Below, one piece after another: positions 1 through 8,511 of a DNA stretch of 64,000 bases. Source of the stretch: JACDER01 sp963842575 (GTDB lineage: Bacteria > Actinomycetota > Thermoleophilia > Gaiellales > Gaiellaceae); NCBI GenBank assembly GCA_963842575.1, contig CAWJGS010000010.1, positions 434,001-498,000 on the forward strand, read 5' to 3'. How positions within the stretch are numbered: position 1 is the stretch's first letter; each line of letters begins with the position of its first letter. A program made the position numbers and the translations under genes. A model generated the notes under the pieces. That model searched no databases, had not been told where the DNA came from, and saw only the letters and a program-made list of their open reading frames with translations.

Positions 1-1
1 C

Positions 2-382
2 TACATCTGGCTGCCGTTCGTGGCCCTGCCGATCTTCGTCTCGCTCGAGAACCTCGACCGGCGGATGCTCGAGGCGGCGACCGACCTCGGCGCGAGCCGA
101 CTGCAGGCCTTCCTGCGGGTGACGCTGCCGCTGTCGTTGCCGGGCGTCGTGGCCGCATTCCTGTTCGTCTTCATCCCGACGCTCGGCGAGTTCGTGACGC
201 CGTCGCTGGTCGGGGGCGTCACCGGCTACATGTACGGCAACCAGATCGTCGACCTGTTCAGCACGGGCTTCCCCGACTGGCAGACGGGAGCGGTGCTCTC
301 GATCTTCCTCCTGGGGATCGTCGCTGCTCTCACCGTCGTCTTCGCCCGCTTTCTCCAGCCCAAACAGGTGACGGCGGACTGA
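2..382 (+). CDS. potB: ABC transporter permease, PotB-like (5' end outside window)
   Basis: This is the C-terminal part of an inner-membrane permease of the spermidine/putrescine-type ABC importer family. The visible 126 residues contain the EAA loop that docks on the ATPase (EAATDLGASRLQAF, then the LP-x-x-LPG segment) followed by two hydrophobic segments. The reading frame is open to the left edge, so the start lies upstream of the window. The stop TGA shares one base with the ATG of the next permease, which indicates translational coupling. With the next two genes it forms potB-potC and convergent potA. The substrate is inferred from family resemblance only; no substrate-binding protein is visible. 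Confidence 0.85.
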   Translation, partial: YIWLPFVALPIFVSLENLDRRMLEAATDLGASRLQAFLRVTLPLSLPGVVAAFLFVFIPTLGEFVTPSLVGGVTGYMYGNQIVDLFSTGFPDWQTGAVLSIFLLGIVAALTVVFARFLQPKQVTAD

Positions 383-1195
383 TGGACGTCGCGCTCTCCC
401 GGCCGGGGAAGTGGGTGCTGCGCGTGTTCTTCGGCGCCGTCGTCGCGTTTCTGTACGCGCCGATCGTGATCCTGCTGATCTTCTCGTTCAACGACTCGGA
501 CGTGCCGTCGTTCCCGCTGGCCGGCTTCACGCTTGCACTGGTACCGCCAGTTCCTCGCGAACGGCGAGCTGCACAACGCGCTCGCGACGAGCGCGATCGT
601 CGCGTCGCTGTCGAGCCTGGGAGCGGTCGTGCTCGGGATCCTGGCCTCGATCGCGCTGACGCGCCGTCGCTTCCGGCTGAAGGCCGGCGTATCCGCGCTT
701 CTCCTCAGCCCGCTCGTGATCCCTTACGTCGTCTTCGGCGTCTCGCTGCTGCTGCTCTTTCACACGCTGGGGGTCCCGCGTTCGATCCTCACCGTCGTCA
801 TCGGGCACATCGTCATCACGCTTCCGTACACGATCCTCGTGCTCCTGCCGCGGATGCAGCAGATCGACGTGTCGCTCGAGGAGGCCGCGTTCGACCTCGG
901 CGCGAGCCGGCTGAGGACGTTTCGGTCGATCACGCTCCCGCTGATCCTGCCCGCGGTCGTCTCCGCGTTCCTGATCGCGTTCACGACCTCGTTCGACGAG
1001 TACGCCGTCGCGTCGTTCGTAGTCGGCTCGCGGACGACGTTCCCGATCTACCTCTACTCCGCGCTGCGCTTCCCCAGCCAGCTGCCGCAGGTGATCGCGG
1101 TCGCCGTCGTGGTCATCGTCATCTCGCTCGCCGTCGTGGTCGCCGCGGAAGTCGGCCGCCGCGCCTTCGAGCGGCGCGTCGCGGTCGAGAGCTAG
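382..1195 (+). pseudogene. potC: ABC transporter permease, PotC-like, one apparent frameshift
   Basis: Second permease of the polyamine-type importer. The N-terminal frame gives a cytoplasmic start, a first membrane segment and the motif FSFNDSDVPSFPLAGFT. It then goes out of frame near 532-535. The rest (HWYRQFLANGELHNAL, five hydrophobic segments and the EAA loop EEAAFDLGASRLRTF) continues in the +1 frame to a TAG at 1193-1195. Removing one T from cttgcac restores the family sequence FTLHWYRQF, so one inserted base explains everything. This is either an assembly error or a recent inactivation. Its stop shares the four bases CTAG with the convergent potA stop. Confidence 0.8.
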
Positions 1196-2280
1196 AGAAG
1201 CGCCGCGTCCTCGGAGTCCCAGGAGACTGCGACCCGGGCGCCTTGCTCCAGGTGGGGTAGCTCCTCGTCCGCGAGCCGGTGCGCGACGACGCGGCCGACC
1301 GGCGTCTCGACGTGGAACTGCGTGTACATGCCGAGGTAGACGATCTCGGCGAGCGTCCCTGTCAGCCGCGAGCCGCCGTTCGGTTCCCTCGCGCCGGGCA
1401 GAGCGATGTGTACCTGCTCGGGGCGCACGGCGATCCTGAGCGACTCGCCCGTCTTGACGCCGCCGTCGACCGGGACGACAAGCCGCTCCCCCTCCCCCAC
1501 GCGCATCATCGCGAAGCTCCCGACGAGCTCGTCCGCGCGGAGATCGAGCGCGTTGAGCGAGCCGATGAAGTCCGCCACGAACGGCGACTCGGGACGCTCG
1601 TAGATCTCCCGCGGGCTCCCGAGCTGCTCGACGCGGCCGCCGTTCATGACGGCGATCCGGTCGGACATCGCTAGCGCCTCCTCCTGGTCGTGCGTCACGT
1701 AGACGAAGGTCGTCCCCAGTTCCGCCTGGATCCGCTTGAGCTCGCGCTGCATGTGCTTGCGGAGCTTCACGTCGAGCGCGCCCAGCGGCTCGTCGAGAAG
1801 GAGCGCTGCCGGCTCCTTCACGAGCGCCCGGGCGAGCGCGACGCGCTGCTGCTGCCCGCCGGAGAGCTGGCGGATGCGGCGCTTCTCCATCCCCTCGAGC
1901 TCGACGACCTGCAGGAGACGGACGATGCGGTCGCGGTGCTCGGCGCGCGGGACGCCCGAGACCTTGAGCCCGAACGCGACGTTGTCGTAGACGGACATGT
2001 GTGGGAAGAGCGCGTAGTGCTGGAAGACCATGTTCAGGGGCCGGCGGTTGGGCGGGACGGTGGTGACGTCCTGACCCTGGAGGACGATGCGCCCCTCGTC
2101 CGGCTGCTCGAAGCCGGCGATCATCCGCAGCGTCGTCGTCTTGCCGCAGCCGCTCGGGCCGAGGAGCGAGAAGAACTCGCCCTCGCCGATCGAAAGCGAC
2201 ACGTCGTCGACGGCTGCGGTCTTACCGAAGCGCTTGGTCACGCGCTCCAGCGCGATCGCGACGCTTGTTCCATCTGACAT
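1192..2280 (-). CDS. potA: ABC transporter ATP-binding protein, PotA-like
   Basis: ATPase subunit that should drive the PotB/PotC permeases. All ABC motifs are present: Walker A GPSGCGKT (about residues 41-48), Q-loop FQHYALFPH, signature LSGGQQQRVALARAL, Walker B ALLLDEPLGALD and H-loop VTHDQEEAL. A C-terminal TOBE-type region (about 280-355) is typical of the polyamine/iron/sulfate branch. Its 362 residues match the family. It is convergent with potC, an unusual arrangement because the three genes normally share an operon. A TAGACT hexamer 7 bases before the ATG suggests leaderless transcription. Confidence 0.92.
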   Translation of the reverse strand: MSDGTSVAIALERVTKRFGKTAAVDDVSLSIGEGEFFSLLGPSGCGKTTTLRMIAGFEQPDEGRIVLQGQDVTTVPPNRRPLNMVFQHYALFPHMSVYDNVAFGLKVSGVPRAEHRDRIVRLLQVVELEGMEKRRIRQLSGGQQQRVALARALVKEPAALLLDEPLGALDVKLRKHMQRELKRIQAELGTTFVYVTHDQEEALAMSDRIAVMNGGRVEQLGSPREIYERPESPFVADFIGSLNALDLRADELVGSFAMMRVGEGERLVVPVDGGVKTGESLRIAVRPEQVHIALPGAREPNGGSRLTGTLAEIVYLGMYTQFHVETPVGRVVAHRLADEELPHLEQGARVAVSWDSEDAALL

Positions 2281-2287
2281 GCGCGCG

Positions 2288-2293
2288 AGTCTA
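2288..2293 (-). promoter_or_regulatory. -10 element for leaderless potA mRNA
   Basis: TAGACT reads on the minus strand and is separated from the potA ATG by 7 bases. This is the spacing expected when transcription starts at the initiation codon, as is common in actinobacteria. No Shine-Dalgarno sequence lies before the ATG. No clear -35 element was assigned. Confidence 0.45.
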
Positions 2294-2337
2294 TTCCGGC
2301 TCGAATCGGTAAGGCGCCGGACGGAACGCGGACGAAG

Positions 2338-3756
2338 CTAGGCGGAGCGCGGCGGTGTGCCGCCGGGAAGGCGGAGCGCCGCGACGAGTCCGATCAGCCC
2401 GAACACGGCGAGCGACGTCAGAGCCCAGGCGTACGGGCCGAACCCGCTGGCGACGGCTGAGACGAGGATGGTGCCGGCGATCGCGGTGCCGAACGAGGAG
2501 CCGAGGTTGGAGACGCTCCGCGACAGCCCCGAGATCTCGCCTTGCAGCTCCTCGGGGAAGCTCGACTGCACGACGTTCACGGAGGGAGTCAGCATCGTGC
2601 CCACGCCGAGGCCGATCAGCAGCAGCCCGGGCACGAACGCCCAGATGCTGTCCGAGGCACGGACGAGGCCGAGCAGGAGCACGAGCCCGACCAGGGTGAC
2701 GACGAAGCCGGCGACGATCAGCGTCTTCTGCGAGAACCGATTCGCGAGTCGCTTGGCGGAGAGGGACGAGACGAGGATGCCGACCGTCGCCGCGGTGAAG
2801 ACGACGCCCGTCTTGATCGCGCTGTAGCCGCGAACCTCCTGCAGGAAGACCGAGACGACAAACGAGGTCCCCAGGAGCATCAGCCACTGGATGTTCTGGG
2901 TGACCAGCGCGAGGTTGCACGTCCGGTTCTTGAACAGCCTGGTCGAGAGCAGCGCCTCCTTCCCCGCCCGCTCCCGGGAGCGGATGAAGAGGAAGAACGC
3001 CAGCAGGAAGGCCGCTCCGACCACGAGGAAGATCACGAGGAGGGTGTTGTTGGTGCCGGCCTGAAGGATCCCGAAAACGATGCAGAACATGCCGACCGCC
3101 GACAGGATCGCCCCGATCAGGTCGAACGGGCGGGTCGGATCGGCCTTGAGCGGATCTTCGAGGCGGCGGCTGAGCAGGACGATCACGGCGACGACGAGGG
3201 CCTGGAAGACGAACGCGGCGCGCCAGCTGATCGCCGTGGTGATCAAGCCTCCGATCAGAGGCCCCGCCGCCGCGCCGATGCCCCCGAGCCCGCTGATCAC
3301 GCCGAACGCCCACGCACGTGAGGTGAGGTCGGTGAACCACAGCGTGGCGAGGATGTAGACCGGCGGAATCAGGAGCGCAGTGCCGATGCCCTCGAGCACC
3401 GAGTTGCCGAGGATCAGCACCCCGAGGTTGGGCGACACCGCGCTGACGAGAGCGCCGATCCCGTACAACGTCAGCCCCAGCATGAAGCACCGCTTGCGGC
3501 CCCAGCGGTCGGTCAGCTTGCTGCACGGGATCATGAGGACGGCCATGATCAGCAGGAACAACGTGATCGCGGTCTGCACGCCCTTGACGGTCGTGTCCAG
3601 GTCCTCGCTGATGTCGTTGATCATCACGTTCATGTTCGAGCCCGCGAAACTGCAGATGAACTGGGCGAGCGCGAGCGGAAGGATCAGGCGTCGCGCCGCA
3701 GCGACCGGACGCTGGAGAGCCGGGGTCTCGCTCGGGGCGACCGGAACATCAGTCAC
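2338..3756 (-). CDS. MFS transporter, DHA2 (EmrB/QacA)-like, 14 TM
   Basis: A 472-residue major facilitator with about fourteen hydrophobic segments, the size and pattern of the drug:H+ antiporter-2 family. The loop 2-3 signature DRWGRKRCFMLG lies at about residues 82-93, and the segment GLGGIGAAAGPLIGGLI matches the motif-C region of antiporters. It should export small lipophilic compounds across the cytoplasmic membrane; the substrate cannot be read from sequence. It follows potA in the same direction after 57 bases, but no functional link is evident. Confidence 0.85.
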   Translation of the reverse strand: MTDVPVAPSETPALQRPVAAARRLILPLALAQFICSFAGSNMNVMINDISEDLDTTVKGVQTAITLFLLIMAVLMIPCSKLTDRWGRKRCFMLGLTLYGIGALVSAVSPNLGVLILGNSVLEGIGTALLIPPVYILATLWFTDLTSRAWAFGVISGLGGIGAAAGPLIGGLITTAISWRAAFVFQALVVAVIVLLSRRLEDPLKADPTRPFDLIGAILSAVGMFCIVFGILQAGTNNTLLVIFLVVGAAFLLAFFLFIRSRERAGKEALLSTRLFKNRTCNLALVTQNIQWLMLLGTSFVVSVFLQEVRGYSAIKTGVVFTAATVGILVSSLSAKRLANRFSQKTLIVAGFVVTLVGLVLLLGLVRASDSIWAFVPGLLLIGLGVGTMLTPSVNVVQSSFPEELQGEISGLSRSVSNLGSSFGTAIAGTILVSAVASGFGPYAWALTSLAVFGLIGLVAALRLPGGTPPRSA

Positions 3757-3852
3757 CTGGCTCCGCCCTTTTCCTCCACGTAGTGAGTGCGGATGCCGTT
3801 GACCTCGGCAAACCGGTACCCAAGGTGGGTGAAACCGCTGGTTCGCAACGGC

Positions 3853-4131
3853 TCAGTCGGCGCCCCGCCGCCCGTAGGCGCCGCCGCCGTAGGAGACCAA
3901 GTCGGCGAATACCGCCAGGATCACGAAGATCCATTCCCAGCCGGTGACTCCACGCCCGCCCGTGTTCCAGAAGATCACGTACGCGAGCGTCGTCACCGGA
4001 AGGAAGATGACGCCCAGAATCGGCCAGATGATCGGGCCGAAGGCGCGATCGACCCAGGGCGTGAAGATCCACATCAGCACCACCGCCAGCCGCGGCGAGA
4101 GCGCTGCGATCAGCAGGAACAGGCATCCCAT
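3853..4131 (-). CDS. small membrane protein, unknown function
   Basis: A 92-residue protein with three hydrophobic stretches (beginning MGCLFLLIAAL, then PIIWPILGVIFLPVTTLAYV and WEWIFVILAVFADL) and a short Gly/Arg-rich tail. I start it at 4131 because AAAGGA lies 7 bases upstream. A longer open frame to 4260 has a charged, uncharacteristic N-terminus and no ribosome-binding site. Proteins of this look are common in actinobacteria but have no assigned function. It is divergent from the Gly-rich gene that follows. Confidence 0.6.
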   Translation of the reverse strand: MGCLFLLIAALSPRLAVVLMWIFTPWVDRAFGPIIWPILGVIFLPVTTLAYVIFWNTGGRGVTGWEWIFVILAVFADLVSYGGGAYGRRGAD

Positions 4132-4333
4132 CCGAGCGTCCTTTCTCACGCCCGACCCGGCGGGCCGAGCGAGCAGAGTCTCCCACACGGCGTGGTGAGC
4201 CGTGTGACGCCCTAGCCCTCGATTCTGAGCTTCGGGGGCTACTTGCTGATGACGACTCAACCGGCTTTGTGCAGGTCGTGACGATTTGGGATACGTTGGC
4301 CGGTGCGTGAGATTTCGTGCAGTTTCCGGTGAC

Positions 4334-6577
4334 GTGCTCGTCAGCGTGCGTCGATGGCGACGCGCGGTGCTTGCGGCAGCCCTGGCCGCGATTGTGTTCG
4401 GTCTACTCGTTCTCTCGCCCGCGCCCGTGGCCTCGGGCGCCGCTTCGGGTTCGCAGGTGACGGTCTGTGACTACGACCATTTGCTTGCTGCGATAGACGC
4501 CGCCGCTGGCGACACGGTCACCTTTGCCTGTAGCGGCACGATCACGGTGTCTCCGCCGATCACCGTGGCGAGCGGGCAGCAGGTGTCGCTCGACTCCACG
4601 GGGCAGGCAGTCGTCCTGCACGGGAGCTCGGACCGGATCTTCGACGTCGAAGGCGGGACGCTCGTGTTGACGGGATCCTCGGGCGGGAACCTGGTCTTGA
4701 GGGGTGGCAGCCGCACCGGGTCGCCGGCTATGGGTGGAGCGATCTTCATCGCGTCGGGGTCGACGGCCGAGCTGAGCTACGTCACCGTCAAGGACAGCCT
4801 TGCGGTTGGCGATGCTGGGGACGCTTACCAACCCGGCGGCGGCGCATCCGGTGGGGCGATCTACAACGACGGCTCGCTGACAGTGAGCCACTCGCTCTTC
4901 GTGCGCGATGGTGCCGTTGCGGGCGACAGCAGTCTCGACGGGGTCGGCGGCGACGCGTCCGGCGGGGCGATCTTCAACGACGGAAGCCTCGAGCTGGGCC
5001 TGGATGTGTCGTTCTCCGGCGACTATGTCAGCGGCGGACGCGGCGGCGCCGGCGGCGTCGGCCAACCCGATGGGGGGGTTGGCGGGGTCGACGAAGACGT
5101 GTCTTACACAAAGGGCGGCACCGGGGACACCGGCGGGCACGGCGGCTCAGCGTTCGGTGGGGCGATCTTCAACGGCGGCACGTTGACCGCGATCTCGACA
5201 CCGGTGTTCTCGGGTAACTCCGCGGGCGGCGGCGCCGGCGGCAACGGCGGCGCCGGCGGCCGAGGCATGGACGCCGGGGGGTGCGTCACCGGGGCCTTAG
5301 GGGGGATCGGCGGCGACGGCGGCGACGGCGGCTCCGGGGGCGACGGAGGGGACGGCAAAGGCGGCGCCCTCTACACGACCGGCGACCAGATCGCCGCGAC
5401 GTTCAGCGGCAACACAGTCGACGGCGGAAGCGGCGGAGATGGCGGGCCGGGCGGGGCCGGCGGCGCAGCAGGTGTTGACCCCAACCCGCGCGGAACATGC
5501 AGTCCTGCCGAACCGGGAGACGACGGGGAGCAGGGCCCCTGGGGGCAGTACGGTGCTTTCCAGGAACCCGATATGTACGCAAACTGCTCGCCGTGCGCCG
5601 CCCCCGTCACGACGAGCACACTCTCGCCTCCGAGCCCGACCGGCTCGAACGGTTGGTACACCGCACCCGTGCATGTGACGCTTTCCGCGACCGCTGGCGG
5701 CTCGGGCGTGGCCGAGACGCGGTGCGTGGTGAATCCGGCGGTTCTCCCGTCCACGTTCGACGATTTGCCCACGGGCTGCGCGTTCACCGGCGGCGGAAGA
5801 GACTTCGAGCGCGGGCAGCACACGCTGTACTTCGCAAGCGACGACCACTTCGGCAACAAGGAGTCAGTCCGAAGTGTCGCAATCAGGATCGACCGGACGC
5901 CGCCCAGCGCGTCGCTCACACCGAGCGGGACGCTGGGCTCGAACGGCTGGTACCTCTCCTCGGTGAACGTGCACACGTCGGGCACTGATCCCGCCAGCGG
6001 AGTTGCGGGCTGCACGCCCGACCAGTCGTTCACGAGCGAAACCGCCGGCACGGTCGTCAACGGCTCCTGCACCGACGACGCCGGCCTGGTCGGAAACGCG
6101 CCGCCGCTGATGATCGGCATCGACAAGACAGCACCGACGGCGGCGATCTCGATCTCACCGGCGAGTCCTGACGGCGTGGAGGGCTGGTACAAGAGCGCGC
6201 CGCGCCTGCTCGCCACCGGCACGGAATTCGAGGGGATCGCCCACGCTCAGGCGGTGCACGGCGCGCACGGCGCCGGGTGCTCAACGCACGATTCGAGATC
6301 TGTGGTACGCTCGGACGAAGACCGCACTAGGACGAACCTGGACAAGGGCCGCGGAGGCGGGCTTTGCCCGCCTCCGCAAGATGCGCCGCTACTTCAGAGA
6401 CACCCCCGCCGAAAATTGGAGCGCCGCGGAGCGGGCCGCGAGATTTTCGGCGGCTATGGAGGCGGCGGGAATCGAACCCGCGTCCGTGGGCGCACCGGTC
6501 AGAGCGTCTACAGGCTTAGCTCACGCTTTGGGTTTCGCCCGGACGGCCGGTGCGTGAGCCGCCTACCGCCGGGCTAG
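4334..6577 (+). CDS. secreted Gly-rich beta-helix protein, 3' end missing
   Basis: The N-terminus has an Arg-rich stretch and a hydrophobic core ending in an Ala/Pro/Ser region, a typical Sec signal peptide. Next comes a right-handed beta-helix-like region with recurring GGAIFNDGSL/GGAIYNDGSL units. A PE-PGRS-like Gly-Gly-Ala/Asp tract follows (DNA about 5030-5480), then at least three extracellular repeats built around GSNGWY and DxTxPTA motifs. The third repeat breaks off after GVEGWYKSAP (about 6200). The frame then has no stop until it has entered the antisense of ssrA, so the last ~120 codons look non-coding. The start is uncertain (TTG 4286, GTG 4334 or GTG 4346). It is probably a surface protein; its role is unknown. 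Confidence 0.6.
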   Translation: MLVSVRRWRRAVLAAALAAIVFGLLVLSPAPVASGAASGSQVTVCDYDHLLAAIDAAAGDTVTFACSGTITVSPPITVASGQQVSLDSTGQAVVLHGSSDRIFDVEGGTLVLTGSSGGNLVLRGGSRTGSPAMGGAIFIASGSTAELSYVTVKDSLAVGDAGDAYQPGGGASGGAIYNDGSLTVSHSLFVRDGAVAGDSSLDGVGGDASGGAIFNDGSLELGLDVSFSGDYVSGGRGGAGGVGQPDGGVGGVDEDVSYTKGGTGDTGGHGGSAFGGAIFNGGTLTAISTPVFSGNSAGGGAGGNGGAGGRGMDAGGCVTGALGGIGGDGGDGGSGGDGGDGKGGALYTTGDQIAATFSGNTVDGGSGGDGGPGGAGGAAGVDPNPRGTCSPAEPGDDGEQGPWGQYGAFQEPDMYANCSPCAAPVTTSTLSPPSPTGSNGWYTAPVHVTLSATAGGSGVAETRCVVNPAVLPSTFDDLPTGCAFTGGGRDFERGQHTLYFASDDHFGNKESVRSVAIRIDRTPPSASLTPSGTLGSNGWYLSSVNVHTSGTDPASGVAGCTPDQSFTSETAGTVVNGSCTDDAGLVGNAPPLMIGIDKTAPTAAISISPASPDGVEGWYKSAPRLLATGTEFEGIAHAQAVHGAHGAGCSTHDSRSVVRSDEDRTRTNLDKGRGGGLCPPPQDAPLLQRHPRRKLERRGAGREIFGGYGGGGNRTRVRGRTGQSVYRLSSRFGFRPDGRCVSRLPPG
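6351..6377. terminator. 12-bp perfect hairpin, possible bidirectional terminator
   Basis: GCGGAGGCGGGC and GCCCGCCTCCGC flank a TTT loop. Neither side is followed by a T-run, so intrinsic termination is only a suggestion. It sits 80 bases beyond the 3' end of ssrA and inside the unconvincing tail of the Gly-rich reading frame. Both positions suit a terminator serving either direction. Confidence 0.4.
6406..6453. repeat. 11-bp inverted repeat adjoining the ssrA 3' end
   Basis: CCGCCGAAAAT (6406-6416) and ATTTTCGGCGG (6443-6453) are perfect inverted copies separated by 26 bases. On the minus strand the structure begins three bases after the mature tmRNA end. It could guide 3' processing or termination, or be the edge of an inserted element. 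Confidence 0.5.
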
Positions 6578-6815
6578 CCATCCTTCGGTGTCGCGCCTCA
6601 GGCGATTGGCTCTCCCTTGGCGCCGAGCCCGTTTTCTGGCGCCGCTACCCGAACCACGGGCCGAGTTCGGAGCGACGTCGCTACCTAGTTCTAGGCAGCG
6701 AGTGCGAGATCGTTCTTCGCACTTGCGTTTTTCCCGGTTGTTTTACGAGGCCGACCGGGGACCTCGACCTGCGACTCTGCCGGAGAACCGACCACGTCGA
6801 AACCTGGTCGCCCCC
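6457..6815 (-). ncRNA. ssrA: transfer-messenger RNA (tmRNA)
   Basis: The 5' end GGGGGCG pairs with the 3' CGCCTCC over seven positions including one G-U. The 3' end has a canonical T-arm with GGTTCGATTCC and discriminator A, and the start has the conserved GACCAGGTTTCGACGTGG. The next genomic bases are TAG, so CCA is not encoded. The tag reading frame at 6691-6726 starts at GCA and ends at TAG, giving ASAKNDLALAA with the usual ALAA degradation signal. The length is 359 bases. It rescues stalled ribosomes together with SmpB, encoded 2.2 kb away. TACAAT lies 17 bases before the mature 5' end (minus strand), a plausible -10 for a short leader removed by RNase P. Confidence 0.95.
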
Positions 6816-6843
6816 GTATGTTTGTCCCGCAAATTGTAGCCGT

Positions 6844-7572
6844 CTACCGGCGCCACCAGCGGCGGCGGCGCGGAGGCCGGTCTTGCTCGCCGGCCTCGAT
6901 CTTGCTCGCCGCGCTCTCCATCTGGCGCTCGAGCTGACGCTCGACGAAGTCGGTGATCCGCGTCTCGAAGGAGGCGGCCATCGCCTCTGCCCGCGACCCG
7001 GGCTCGCCGGGCGACGCATCGGCGGTCTTCAACGGCCGTTTCTCGCGCGGCTGCTCGTCGAGCGAGAGTTGGAAGATCCGCTCGTGCTGGATGTCCTTGA
7101 GGTTCTGCTGCCCGAGATCGAGGACCGAGGCGCCTGTCGGCAGGGCGTTCCCCAGTAGCGCGCGCGTCGTCTCCGACAGGAGGATCTGGCCGCCGTGGCC
7201 GGCCGAGCAGATGCGCGCCGCGCGCACGACGTCTATCCCGACGTAGCCGTGCTCGCCCAGCTGCGGCTCGCCGGTGTGCAGTCCCATCCGCACCCGCACC
7301 TGTGCGCCTCCCGGCCATTCGTGGCCGGCGAGCGCGCGCTGGGCCTCCACCGCGGCGTCGGCCGCATCCTTCGCGCGCGGGAACGAGAAGAAGAACGCGT
7401 CGCCCTGGGTGTCGATCTCGGTTCCGCCGTGGCCCTCCATCGCGCCGCGCATGATCCGGCGGTGGTCGCCCACGACCTGCGCGTATTCGTCTCCGAGCTC
7501 CTGCAGCAGCCGCGTGGAGCCTTCGATGTCGCTGAAGAGGAACGTGACCGTGCCGCCGGGAAACGAGGACAT
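6844..7572 (-). CDS. class III adenylate/guanylate cyclase domain protein
   Basis: A 242-residue soluble protein. The cyclase homology domain occupies about residues 5-175 with FLFSDIEGSTRL (metal-binding Asp), TQGDAFFFSF (second metal Asp), RMGLHTGEP and VRAARICSAGHGGQILLS. After it comes a linker and an amphipathic, highly basic tail ending in RRRRWWRR. No sensor or membrane domain is attached. The start at 7572 is supported by a leaderless-type TATTCT 7 bases upstream; the open frame continues further but overlaps the divergent acetyltransferase. It ends 29 bases before the ssrA 5' end and is co-directional with it. The product, cAMP or cGMP, cannot be assigned. Confidence 0.85.
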   Translation of the reverse strand: MSSFPGGTVTFLFSDIEGSTRLLQELGDEYAQVVGDHRRIMRGAMEGHGGTEIDTQGDAFFFSFPRAKDAADAAVEAQRALAGHEWPGGAQVRVRMGLHTGEPQLGEHGYVGIDVVRAARICSAGHGGQILLSETTRALLGNALPTGASVLDLGQQNLKDIQHERIFQLSLDEQPREKRPLKTADASPGEPGSRAEAMAASFETRITDFVERQLERQMESAASKIEAGEQDRPPRRRRWWRR

Positions 7573-7579
7573 GCGCGCA

Positions 7580-7585
7580 AGAATA
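7580..7585 (-). promoter_or_regulatory. -10 element for leaderless cyclase mRNA
   Basis: TATTCT (minus strand) lies 7 bases from the cyclase ATG within an 18-base divergent gap, which leaves no room for a leader with a ribosome-binding site. Confidence 0.5.
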
Positions 7586-7590
7586 GGCCC

Positions 7591-8511
7591 ATGGACATCC
7601 GCCGCGCGACAACCGATCCCGAACTGGAAGCGCTCCTCTCGGTGCACAACGCTGTCTATCCGCACGACCGCCTCGGTCTCGCCGAGATGCGTTCCTGGGA
7701 GTCGCAGGTGAAGGAAATGCTCTTGTGGGTCGCCTGGGAGGACGGCCGTGCAGCCGGTGCAGGCATGGCCGGCCTTTTGGCCCAGAGCCCGGAGCCGTAC
7801 GGGCGCGCCTGGGTGCTGAGGGAAGAGCGCAGACGCGGGATCGGCACGTCCCTGTACGGCGTGATCTCCGACTATGCCGCCTCGCGGGGGAAAGACGTCC
7901 TCGAGGTCTGGGTCGAGGACTCCGATCCCGACGGCGAGACCTTCGTACGCAACCGCGGCTTCACCGAGATCGGCCGGGAGCTCCGAGTCAGCCTCGACCT
8001 CACGAAGATCGAGGCACCCGAGGTGCGGGCGCCGGAGGGGATCACGATCACGACCTGGGCGGACCGACCCGAGCTGATCCACGGGATGTACGACGTCGCG
8101 CTCGAGGCGATGGCCGACATTCCAGGGGACGAGGAAGACGAGATCGAGCCTTTCGACGACTGGCTCGCGCACGAGATGGCGTCCGGCCCCGGAGACCGTC
8201 GCGATGCGACCTTCGTCGCAGTCGCGGGCGACGAGGTCGTCGGCTGGTCGAAGTTCTCGCTGTCAGACGCGCAGCCGACCGTGGCTCACCATGACCTCAC
8301 CGGCGTCAAGCGTGCGTGGCGCAAGCGGGGCATCGCCCGCGCGCTCAAGCAGGCGCAGATCGCCTGGGCGAAGGAGAACGGCTACGTGCGGCTCGAGACG
8401 CGGAACGAGGAGCGCAACGCACCGATCCGCAAGCTGAACGCCGAGTTCGGCTACGAGCCTTCGGGGATCCGCAAGCTCTTCAGCGGGCCGCTTTGCCAAG
8501 GCGGCTCATAG
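7591..8511 (+). CDS. tandem GNAT N-acetyltransferase
   Basis: A 306-residue protein with two GNAT folds. The first has the acetyl-CoA loop LREERRRGIGTSLYG (about residues 73-87) and the late strand VRNRGFTEIG. The second has FVAVAGDEVVGWSKF and the loop KRAWRKRGIARALK (about 239-252), ending in NAEFGYEPSGIRK. Tandem GNATs of this kind acetylate small molecules or antibiotics, and one domain is often degenerate. The substrate is unknown. Its ATG is 18 bases from the divergent cyclase start. Its stop overlaps the convergent second GNAT gene by six bases. Confidence 0.8.
   Translation: MDIRRATTDPELEALLSVHNAVYPHDRLGLAEMRSWESQVKEMLLWVAWEDGRAAGAGMAGLLAQSPEPYGRAWVLREERRRGIGTSLYGVISDYAASRGKDVLEVWVEDSDPDGETFVRNRGFTEIGRELRVSLDLTKIEAPEVRAPEGITITTWADRPELIHGMYDVALEAMADIPGDEEDEIEPFDDWLAHEMASGPGDRRDATFVAVAGDEVVGWSKFSLSDAQPTVAHHDLTGVKRAWRKRGIARALKQAQIAWAKENGYVRLETRNEERNAPIRKLNAEFGYEPSGIRKLFSGPLCQGGS

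Noticed and set aside
5030..5480. Possible CRISPR or tandem DNA repeat
   Set aside because: The repetition is in short Gly-rich codons of a PE-PGRS-like protein; there are no constant direct repeats with unique spacers.
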